From Bacteroidota bacterium (GTDB lineage Bacteria > Bacteroidota > Bacteroidia > Chitinophagales > BACL12): DNA of 64,000 nt. The notes beneath the pieces are model-generated. The model saw only the letters and a program-made list of their open reading frames with translations. It was not told the DNA's origin and did no database searches. This document shows, piece by piece, positions 57,061 to 64,000 of the stretch. The stretch is from assembly GCA_016706255.1 (NCBI GenBank), contig JADJJZ010000003.1, forward strand, positions 592,501 through 656,500. The letters are read 5' to 3'. How positions within the stretch are numbered: the stretch's first letter is position 1; the number at the start of each line of letters is the position of its first letter. Both the position numbers and the translations under genes were made by a program.

Positions 57061-59793
57061 ATGCACACATTTAAAAAGGCTGCCCTTTTTACCGTTATTC
57101 TTTTATCTGCCTACTCCACATTTGCCCAAACTGAGGCCTGGTATATCCGTCGCACCCCTCCTGAACCATGGACCTGGTGCCCGGTTTTAAATACCAATAT
57201 CACCGAAATGGATAATGTGTTTGGTGTCGGCGGATGGAACTCCGGTTACTTTACCACAGTTGACGTTACTGATGCATTTGGACCCGATTCGAAATTCGTT
57301 TTTCTGGAAGGTGGAGATGACCATGCTATTGAACTCAAAACATTTCTGACCGCAAATATTACTGCAATCGAAAATTGGGTATATGCCGGTGGAAGCCTCT
57401 TTTTAAACGCGGCCCCCAATGAAGGTGCTGATATCAATTTTGGATTTGGTGGTGTTTTACTTGATTATACGCCAGGAGCTTATGCCAGCAATGTTGATGC
57501 TTCTGATCCTTTACATCCAATTTTTGCCGGACCTTATACCCCAACAGGCTTAAGCTGGACAGGCACTTCCTATACCCACGCTAAAGTTACCGGCCCATGT
57601 TTAATGCCATTAATTGAAGATTCATTTTCCGGTTTTTATGCCGCAGCCGAAAAACGCTGGGGAGCAGGTGTTTGTATTTTTGGCGGGATGACGGTTACCG
57701 GATGGCATTCACCTTTTACTCAAGCGCGTAACGTAAGGCAAAATATTTTATCTTATCTCTATAATTTCGAAGGTGTAATTGCTTCAACTTTTACCTACCC
57801 CGATTCAATTTATTGTAAAACAGACCCCGATCCATTCCCGATTTTTGAGCCGGGTGCCGATACCGGAACTTTTACTGCAACTCCTGTCGGAATGATAATC
57901 GATCCCGAAACCGGGGAAGTAGATTTAAGTGCTTCCGCTGCAGGAACATATATTATTACGAATGGTGCTGTTATCGATTGTATCCCCGCCGCATTTACCA
58001 TGATAATTGGTGATGAACCAAAAGCAAATTTCACCTATTTAGGCGGACCTTATTGCAGCACTGATTCAGACCCTACACCTTCTTATTTATTAGGCGGAAT
58101 TGCGGGTACTTACACAGCTGCTCCGGCCGGATTGGTTTTAAATGCAGCAACCGGTACTATTGATATCAGTGCCTCCACTCCGGGAACTTATACCGTTACA
58201 AATACAGTAACAAGTTTATATTGCGGTAATGATGTACATACTGATATCATTACGATAAATCCTGCTTATGATTTAATTGTGGATGCAGAAATTTGTGAAG
58301 GAATATCATATACATTACCGGATGGTACGGTTGTAACTGTTGGGGGCACTTATATAAATAATTTTATTACACCGGCTGGTTGCGATTCTATAATTACAAC
58401 GAATTTAATTGTAAATGATGCCTATGCAACTACAGTTAATGCCTCTATTTGTAATGGCGAAGTTTATGTTTTACCCGATGGCACAAATGCAACAACACCC
58501 GGCGCGTATGTGCAATTATTTCCAACTGCAGCAGGTTGCGATTCTGCAATTACAACTATCCTGGATGTAAATCCGGTTTATTCAAATGTGGTAAATACCG
58601 GAATTTGTTCAGGTGAAACTTATACCTTACCTGATGGAACTACAACTACAACAATGGGTACCTATAATATTACATTGCCAACTGTTGATGGTTGCGATTC
58701 AAATATTATTACACATTTAATGGTGTTTCCCGTTTATGCTATTAGTGAAACTGTAAATATTTGTGCTGGCGAAACTTATACATTACCTGATGGAACTGTA
58801 ACCGGTGCAGCAGGTATTTATAATTCAAATTTATTAAGCGAATATTCCTGTGATTCAATTATTACAACAACATTAATTGTTGACCCTGTTTATAATCCTG
58901 TATTTAATGAAGCAATCTGTGAAGGTGAATCTTATACTTTACCAAGTGGAGTAGTTGTAAATGCATCCGGAACATATACTTCTTCTTATACAACTGCCGC
59001 AGGTTGCGACTCCATTATTACAACAAACTTAACTGTAAATCCCAACCCAATAATCACATTTACAATTGATGATATTGTTTGTTTGGAAGACGCTGTAATT
59101 CCACTGACTGCATTTCCTGCAGGTGGTATTTATTCAGGTACTGGTATAACAGGAACTGATTTTATTCCGTCCACTGCAGGTGTTGGTGGTCCATATATTA
59201 TTACATACGATTACACCGATGCCAACGGCTGTTTTGCTACTGCATCTGTATCTATAAGTGTTGATCAAAATACCGCTGTAGCATGGGGAGATACTACTGT
59301 ATTCGCCGGTGAACAAGCAACATTATACAGCGAAGCCGGCGGCGATTATACGTGGACACCACCAACTCAGCTCATTTGCGCAACATGTCCTGAAACGCCT
59401 GCTTATCCGCTGGAAAGTATTTTATATACCATCACATCTTATAATGTAAATGGATGTGTTGCTTCCGATGATGTTTATATCGAGGTATTACCAAATCCGG
59501 GAAATGCGACATTTATTCCCAACACCTTTACTCCAAATGGTGATAATTTTAACGACTACTTTTTTGCTTATGGATATAATTTAGTTTCTATTAAAAGTAT
59601 GCGCATTTACGACCGCTGGGGAAGTATGATTTTTATAAAAGAAAATATGAATGCTGAAGCAGAAAATGAAGGGTGGGATGGAACTTACAATGGTGAAGTT
59701 GTGAATCAGGGTGTGTATGCTTACATCGTTGAGCTCACTTTTCACAATGGCATCACAACCAAATATCAGGGAAATATTACACTCATCAGGTAA
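57061..59793 (+). CDS. Large T9SS type B cargo protein with Cys-rich tandem repeats
   Basis: 911 residues from the ATG at 57061, which gives a typical signal peptide (MHTFKKAALF); the frame opens at 56983 but the added 26 residues look unlike a leader. An N-terminal domain of the GATase/ThuA-like kind (about 25-245; V-F-L-E-G-G-D-D-H, Y-A-G-G-S-L-F-L-N-A-A-P) is followed by two Ig-like modules (about 255-405), five tandem repeats of about 46 residues (about 409-661) and further Ig-like domains. The type B sorting domain is at about 815-911 (PNTFTPNGDNFNDYF, Y-D-R-W-G, G-W-D-G-T-Y-N-G). It is a predicted T9SS surface adhesin or structural protein. Confidence 0.88.
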   Translation: MHTFKKAALFTVILLSAYSTFAQTEAWYIRRTPPEPWTWCPVLNTNITEMDNVFGVGGWNSGYFTTVDVTDAFGPDSKFVFLEGGDDHAIELKTFLTANITAIENWVYAGGSLFLNAAPNEGADINFGFGGVLLDYTPGAYASNVDASDPLHPIFAGPYTPTGLSWTGTSYTHAKVTGPCLMPLIEDSFSGFYAAAEKRWGAGVCIFGGMTVTGWHSPFTQARNVRQNILSYLYNFEGVIASTFTYPDSIYCKTDPDPFPIFEPGADTGTFTATPVGMIIDPETGEVDLSASAAGTYIITNGAVIDCIPAAFTMIIGDEPKANFTYLGGPYCSTDSDPTPSYLLGGIAGTYTAAPAGLVLNAATGTIDISASTPGTYTVTNTVTSLYCGNDVHTDIITINPAYDLIVDAEICEGISYTLPDGTVVTVGGTYINNFITPAGCDSIITTNLIVNDAYATTVNASICNGEVYVLPDGTNATTPGAYVQLFPTAAGCDSAITTILDVNPVYSNVVNTGICSGETYTLPDGTTTTTMGTYNITLPTVDGCDSNIITHLMVFPVYAISETVNICAGETYTLPDGTVTGAAGIYNSNLLSEYSCDSIITTTLIVDPVYNPVFNEAICEGESYTLPSGVVVNASGTYTSSYTTAAGCDSIITTNLTVNPNPIITFTIDDIVCLEDAVIPLTAFPAGGIYSGTGITGTDFIPSTAGVGGPYIITYDYTDANGCFATASVSISVDQNTAVAWGDTTVFAGEQATLYSEAGGDYTWTPPTQLICATCPETPAYPLESILYTITSYNVNGCVASDDVYIEVLPNPGNATFIPNTFTPNGDNFNDYFFAYGYNLVSIKSMRIYDRWGSMIFIKENMNAEAENEGWDGTYNGEVVNQGVYAYIVELTFHNGITTKYQGNITLIR
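58285..59043 (+). repeat. Five in-frame repeats of about 140-150 bp
   Basis: Each unit encodes I-C-x-G-x-x-Y-x-L-P-D/S-G, then about 17 variable residues, then G/S-C-D-S-x-I-x-T and a hydrophobic strand ending in a V-x-P/V-x-D motif. Two Cys per unit suggest a disulfide in each module. The units are diverged at the DNA level, so they are old rather than freshly duplicated. Confidence 0.85.
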
Positions 59794-59828
59794 TATTAAA
59801 ATACAAACTAATTTTCCTTAAAATAAAA

Positions 59829-59865
59829 CAACCCTCTTAGCCGCAACAAGCTGCCAGGAGGGTTG
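59829..59865. terminator. Bidirectional terminator between convergent genes
   Basis: CAACCCTC and GAGGGTTG pair over 8 bp around a 21-nt loop. A/T-rich tracts on both sides fit termination for the type B cargo gene (plus strand) and for the LolA-like gene (minus strand). Confidence 0.75.
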
Positions 59866-59889
59866 ATTATTTTCTTTCCGGGAAAATGA

Positions 59890-60540
59890 TTACTCTCTTA
59901 AATCAATTACTTCAACACCGGGATATTTACTTTTATCAAATTTAAAAGTGCTATCCGATAATTCCATATTGAATTTAAAATTGGAAATTGTATAAGTATA
60001 ATGAATCGCATTTTTATCGTAAACAACACCACGTTTAACAGTATTGTCACTAATGTCGATATACATTTTAATTTTACTGAAACTTAAATTTTTATTTTTT
60101 GGTGTAAGCTCAATTACCTGAATTGTTTTTCCGTTTTCAGTTAACTTTTCACCCATGTAAGCGAGATAATCTTTTTCAGCAATTTTAAAAATATCATTTG
60201 GTGTCATGATATCCTGACCCTGCTCAAAATTATTTATCTGCACTTCATTTACATCTTTTAAATAAGTCCAAAGTGTTTTGCCATCTGAAATAATCATTTG
60301 GTTGCCCATATCAGCTTTAAACATATTGCCTTTGCTGCTTACTTTGCCGGTTTTAGTTTCTTTGCTTTTGGCATCCTGGTTTTCAATGGTGAGGGAAATG
60401 TCCATCTGCATGGTTTTGTAAGCACTGTATTTCTGGCTTACCGCCTTTAACAGTTTAACTGCATTGGCATCAGATGTTTGTCCAAAAACAGTGTTGGCAG
60501 TAATAAAGAGAACAAACACCCCTGATAATAGTTTTTTCAT
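59890..60540 (-). CDS. LolA-like outer-membrane lipoprotein carrier protein
   Basis: 216 residues from the ATG at 60540, which gives a signal peptide (MKKLLSGVFV ... V-F-G-Q). The frame opens 66 bp further upstream but without signal features. The mature domain is the LolA/LolB half-barrel: L-K-A-V-S-Q-K-Y-S-A-Y-K-T-M, G-K-V-S-S-K-G-N-M-F-K-A-D, D-G-K-T-L-W-T-Y-L, and E-V-Q-I. LolA carries lipoproteins from the inner to the outer membrane. It is 58 bp downstream of ftsK on the same strand. Confidence 0.9.
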   Translation of the reverse strand: MKKLLSGVFVLFITANTVFGQTSDANAVKLLKAVSQKYSAYKTMQMDISLTIENQDAKSKETKTGKVSSKGNMFKADMGNQMIISDGKTLWTYLKDVNEVQINNFEQGQDIMTPNDIFKIAEKDYLAYMGEKLTENGKTIQVIELTPKNKNLSFSKIKMYIDISDNTVKRGVVYDKNAIHYTYTISNFKFNMELSDSTFKFDKSKYPGVEVIDLRE

Positions 60541-60598
60541 GACTCGTAGTTTGAATTTCGTTGCAAAATTAACTTGTAAATGAATAGTTTGATTAAAA

Positions 60599-63031
60599 TC
60601 AATCAAGATTTTGCAAATACTGTTCCAACTCTGTTAAATCGCCGTATAAAACTTCTCTGGCCTTACTTCCGGCATTGGGTCCAACCACACCTGCTGCCTC
60701 CAACTGATCCATCAAACGCCCGGCCCTGTTGTATCCCAGCTTAAGGCGGCGCTGAATTAGCGACGTGGAACCTTGCTGATGTTGAACAATAATTTTTGCA
60801 GCCTCCTCAAAAAGTGGGTCTCTGTCACCCTCCAAAATCTCCGCTTTTTCCTTCTGCGCCTGCTCATCAACAAACTCAGGCAGCATAAAAGCCTCGGGAT
60901 AACCCTTTTGATTGGCAATAAAATCCACCACCTTGTCTACCTCCGGTGTATCCACAAAAGGACACTGTAAGCGAACTACATCGCTGCCTATCGCCAGCAA
61001 CATATCACCTCTACCCACCAACTGCTCGGCACCACTACTGTCCAGGATGGTCCTGCTATCTACCTTACTGGCTACCTTAAACGCTATACGAGCCGGGAAA
61101 TTGGCTTTAATTGTTCCCGTAATAATATTTACCGATGGCCTTTGTGTTGCAATTACGCAATGTAAACCCACAGCACGCGCCAGCTGGGCAATACGCGCAA
61201 TCGGCATTTCCACCTCTTTACCTGCTGTCATAATCAAGTCGGCAAACTCATCAATCACCAGCACGATATAAGGTAAAAACATATGCCCTTCTTTCGGATT
61301 CAACTTCCGTTTTACAAACTTGGCATTATACTCTTTAATGTTACGCACCTGCGCATTTTTCAGCAGCTCATAACGCGTGTCCATCTCAATACATAAGGCA
61401 TTCAGGGTAGCAACCACTTTTCTTGTATCAGTAATAATCGCATCTTCCTCACCCGGCAATTTCGCCAAAAAATGTTTTTCTATCACCGAAAACAAGCTCA
61501 ATTCCACCTTTTTCGGATCCACCATTACAAATTTGAGCTGGGAAGGATGTTTTTTATACAATAGCGAAATCAGCAAAGCATTAATACCCACCGATTTCCC
61601 CTGACCGGTTGCTCCGGCCATTAGTAAGTGCGGCATGCGGGTTAAATCGGCGATATAATTTTCGCTCGAAATGGTTTTGCCCAAACAAACAGGTAAATCC
61701 ATTTTAGCGTGTTGAAACTTGTCGCTGGCAATTTGACTCCGCATCGAAACCGTTTCTTTATTTACGTTCGGTACTTCTATACCAATTGTTCCTTTACCCG
61801 GAATCGGCGCAATAATACGAATACCCAAGGCAGCTAAACTTAATGCAATATCATCTTCCAGATTTTTTATTTTCGAGATACGTACACCGGCAGCAGGAAT
61901 AATTTCATATAATGTTACCGTTGGGCCGATGGTCGCTTTTATTTTCGAAATCTGAATATTATAATTATTTAAGGTGGCAATAATCTGATCTTTATTGCGC
62001 TCTAATTCTTCCGTATTAATTGAAACGGTTTCGCTATTATATTCTTCCAGTAGTTCTAGGGTTGGATATTTATAATTTGGTAAATCTAAAATCGGATCAA
62101 AATTGTAGTGCATGTTTTCCATCTCTACAATTTCTTCATGCGGTTCTTCAATATCCAATGCTAAATTGTCCTGCTCTTCCATTAGCGGTTCCTCTTCACC
62201 TGCAACAACAGTTGTAAGTGGTTCATCCATTTCTAAAGTAACGGGAGTTTGTTTTTCAGCAACCGGCTCCACCTTTTTCAGCTCCATAATAATGGGCTCT
62301 TTTATTTCTTCATTCGAAGTATATACAGGCGGAACAATAATATTTTCTTTTATTACATTTACCGGATTAACTGCAGCAGCAACTAAAGTATCATCCTCTG
62401 AAAGTGGCTCTGTATCAGCATTTTCAGGTTTCGGTTTTCTGTTGAAGAGATTCATCAAAAAACTAAAATCTACTTTTGTAAAAATAATCATGTAAATAAT
62501 CATCGCCGCCGTAAGCATTAAAATGGCGCCGATTTTCCCGAAAGTACTTTCTAAATAAAATGCAGTTCCTTTTCCAAATGCACCTCCGTAAGGGAACTGT
62601 GCAGTATAAAAAATAAATCCCAGCATGGTGCTGAGCCATATCATAATTACGGCACCCTGACCAATTATCGTGATATTATTAAATACGCGTTTATTAAAAA
62701 AACTATTTACGCCAATGGTAAAAAACCAAATCACAAAAAAGAAACTCGCAATACCAAACCAGCAATAAAAAAACTGGTGACTTACCACTGCACCTAAATT
62801 ACCTAAATGATTTTGAACGGCAATGCTGCTGTTAAACACCTGCTTCCAGGGATGTTCCCAAATTAAACTCTGATCCTGTTTCCACGTAAGCAAATAACTT
62901 GCAAAAGCAATTCCAATAAAGAAACTACCCAATATCAGCATCACGCCCGTGGTTTTTTTAAACCTTTCGTCTTTTAAAAACGCGAGACTGCCCTTTTTCG
63001 ATTTTTTTGTTGCTTTTTTCGATTCTGCCAT
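60599..63031 (-). CDS. ftsK: DNA translocase FtsK/SpoIIIE
   Basis: 810 residues from the ATG at 63031 (MAESKKATKK); the open frame extends 22 residues upstream but begins inside a promoter-like region. Four N-terminal membrane segments (about 30-185) precede an acidic linker (about 200-330) and the motor domain (about 360-720), with Walker A G-A-T-G-Q-G-K-S near 470 and I-V-L-V-I-D-E-F-A-D-L-I as Walker B. The winged-helix gamma domain (about 740-800; S-L-I-Q-R-R-L-K-L-G-Y-N-R-A-G-R) binds KOPS-type sites. It moves chromosome ends to the division site for dimer resolution. The linker is short, as in most Bacteroidota. Confidence 0.96.
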   Translation of the reverse strand: MAESKKATKKSKKGSLAFLKDERFKKTTGVMLILGSFFIGIAFASYLLTWKQDQSLIWEHPWKQVFNSSIAVQNHLGNLGAVVSHQFFYCWFGIASFFFVIWFFTIGVNSFFNKRVFNNITIIGQGAVIMIWLSTMLGFIFYTAQFPYGGAFGKGTAFYLESTFGKIGAILMLTAAMIIYMIIFTKVDFSFLMNLFNRKPKPENADTEPLSEDDTLVAAAVNPVNVIKENIIVPPVYTSNEEIKEPIIMELKKVEPVAEKQTPVTLEMDEPLTTVVAGEEEPLMEEQDNLALDIEEPHEEIVEMENMHYNFDPILDLPNYKYPTLELLEEYNSETVSINTEELERNKDQIIATLNNYNIQISKIKATIGPTVTLYEIIPAAGVRISKIKNLEDDIALSLAALGIRIIAPIPGKGTIGIEVPNVNKETVSMRSQIASDKFQHAKMDLPVCLGKTISSENYIADLTRMPHLLMAGATGQGKSVGINALLISLLYKKHPSQLKFVMVDPKKVELSLFSVIEKHFLAKLPGEEDAIITDTRKVVATLNALCIEMDTRYELLKNAQVRNIKEYNAKFVKRKLNPKEGHMFLPYIVLVIDEFADLIMTAGKEVEMPIARIAQLARAVGLHCVIATQRPSVNIITGTIKANFPARIAFKVASKVDSRTILDSSGAEQLVGRGDMLLAIGSDVVRLQCPFVDTPEVDKVVDFIANQKGYPEAFMLPEFVDEQAQKEKAEILEGDRDPLFEEAAKIIVQHQQGSTSLIQRRLKLGYNRAGRLMDQLEAAGVVGPNAGSKAREVLYGDLTELEQYLQNLD

Positions 63032-63707
63032 CCTATAATAATCTATACACTTTGTCGAAGGTAAAGGTATATAACCTCTCGACACATGGAAACGCATTTT
63101 TACCCCAAACCAATATGTGGTTGTCTAAGATTTTGGGCGTCCCCTTTCGTAGTGTTTTTTTAAAAGCAGAAAATTAAGCAGGGCATTCCAAACGCTGATT
63201 CTAATTAACAGCTATCCCTACAATTTATTAATAAAAAACCCTACTCCAGGTCGGGCTATCCACTCCAACTCCTTTGCCGAGGCGGACAAACGGGTTTCCG
63301 TTTCTATCCCTAACGCGCCATGCTAATCACTTAATCGAAAAATTAATCCGTCCCAACCCGCTTAATCCGTTTAATCCGTGCCTGCCTGCCGGGGCAGGTT
63401 ACTCTACACCACCTCCCACAAAAAATCAGCGAGTATCATCACACACCATAAAAAAAATCAGCTAAAATCTGCCAAAATCTGCGACCCGCCCCGCCGGGTT
63501 CGCGCCTGCCTGCCGTGGCAGGTTCCTCTTCAACACACCCCACAAAAAAGTCAGCGAGTATCACCCCACATCATATAAAAAAATCAGCTAAAATCATCCA
63601 AAATCCGCGACCCGCTAGCCGGGTTCAGCGTTCCCTTTAAAATGTGCCTATTCCTTTCACCCCGGAATTCCACTCAAACATTGTATTTTTGAAAAAATTT
63701 AAAACTA
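63032..63707. other. 676-bp gap between ftsK and kynA, no gene seen
   Basis: The part next to ftsK (63032-63110) should hold its promoter. The middle (about 63225-63375) has phrases that recur between genes in Bacteroidota from memory (TCGGGCTATCC, TTAATCCGTTTAATCCGTG). The last part has two tandem repeat units. No coding frame with plausible composition exists. Confidence 0.5.
63380..63626 (+). repeat. Two tandem copies of a 122-bp intergenic repeat
   Basis: Unit 1 (63380-63501) and unit 2 (63504-63626) share GCCTGCCTGCC at the start, a central TCAGCGAGTATC, then AATCAGCTAAAATC and a GGGTTC end. Each begins with a hairpin (CCTGCC with GGCAGG) and ends with a second (ACCCG with CGGGT). The copies differ by point changes and a few indels. 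This is like dispersed non-coding repeats of the phylum. Confidence 0.8.
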
Positions 63708-64000
63708 ATGCGTCAACCAGTCGAATATACCGAATACCTCCAGCTCGAAAAAATACTAAACGCACAATCCCTCGAAAGCGATAAAGAAAATGCCCATGCC
63801 CACGATGAAATGTTATTTATCATTATTCATCAGGCATACGAACTCTGGTTCAAACAAATTCATTTTGAAGTAGATTCTGCATTAACCATCATGCGTAAAG
63901 ATGCAGTCAACGATAATTCCGCAGAATTACAAACCATTGTTCATCGTACATCAAGAGTTATCACGATATTAAAATTATTAGTGCAGCAAATTGATATTCT
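63708..64000 (+). CDS. kynA: Tryptophan 2,3-dioxygenase, N-terminal part (truncated by window end)
   Basis: 97 codons from the ATG at 63708 to the window edge, with no stop. H-D-E-M-L-F37-I-I-I-H41-Q-A-Y-E-L-W-F-K-Q-I matches the conserved N-terminal segment of TDO; His41 and Phe37 align with the active-site His55 and Phe51 of the Xanthomonas enzyme. The haem-ligand His would be beyond the window. TDO opens the indole ring of tryptophan to N-formylkynurenine. A cyclase-family hydrolase that could act on that product is at 20925-21656. Confidence 0.93.
   Translation, partial: MRQPVEYTEYLQLEKILNAQSLESDKENAHAHDEMLFIIIHQAYELWFKQIHFEVDSALTIMRKDAVNDNSAELQTIVHRTSRVITILKLLVQQIDI

Noticed and set aside
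60912..62495. Frames of 119 and 127 residues opposite ftsK
   Set aside because: They are shadows of the ftsK motor and linker; composition (Ser/Thr/Ile-rich) follows from the complementary strand.
63274..63578. Frames of 63 and 66 residues in the gap before kynA
   Set aside because: They run through the tandem repeat and have Pro/Arg/Ser-rich composition typical of non-coding sequence.

Overview
The window is a stretch of a Bacteroidota chromosome, most likely a free-living member of the Chitinophagales/Sphingobacteriales side of the phylum. The evidence is low GC, ten predicted secreted proteins carrying type IX secretion system (T9SS) sorting domains (eight type A, two type B), a PorP/SprF membrane protein, surface-glycan genes, and promoters that fit the Bacteroidota TTTG / TAnnTTTG pattern. 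I cannot place it to genus. I see no prophage, IS element or CRISPR array.

Layout. 1-1217: 3' end of a 23S rRNA gene, 5S rRNA and a rho-independent terminator. 1.3-7 kb: a small secreted protein, the YifB/ComM helicase, a transglutaminase-like protein, a GNAT acetyltransferase, a zinc-ribbon protein divergent from a short SSB across a perfect palindrome, and a lipoprotein. 7.3-20.8 kb: a surface region where a polysaccharide flippase, a TylF-like methyltransferase, a short SDR, a GT4 glycosyltransferase and a second methyltransferase alternate with five T9SS type A cargo proteins, three of them LamG-like and one an OB-FN3-phospholipase D protein. 20.9-24.5 kb: a cyclase-family hydrolase, MtaB and Lgt. 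24.6-30.5 kb: a T9SS type B block of cargo, PorP/SprF and an OmpA-family protein with an unusual C-terminal domain.

30.5-48 kb: DUF423 protein, a large membrane-anchored propeller-like protein, PurC, barrel proteins, tRNA-Arg(TCT), an M48 protease, a prolyl oligopeptidase lipoprotein, a glutamate-cysteine-ligase-like/CBS fusion, an M43 protease and uracil-DNA glycosylase. 48-56.7 kb: a propeller-type sensor kinase with its LuxR-type response regulator, a fibre-like protein, an M23 peptidase and two small unknown genes. 57-63 kb: a repeat-rich T9SS type B protein, a LolA-like protein and FtsK. The end holds a 676-bp repeat-bearing gap and the start of tryptophan 2,3-dioxygenase.

How the parts fit: most of the coding capacity serves the cell surface (T9SS cargo, the glycan to which such cargo may be attached, envelope proteases, lipoprotein modification and transport). 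Housekeeping genes (yifB, mtaB, lgt, purC, ung, ftsK) are interspersed. The observations most worth a second look are the OmpA protein ending in a retropepsin-like domain without its catalytic Asp motif, the OB-FN3-PLD secreted enzyme, the ligase/CBS fusion, the palindrome between ssb and its divergent neighbour, and two large structured intergenic elements upstream of 3717 and 7334.
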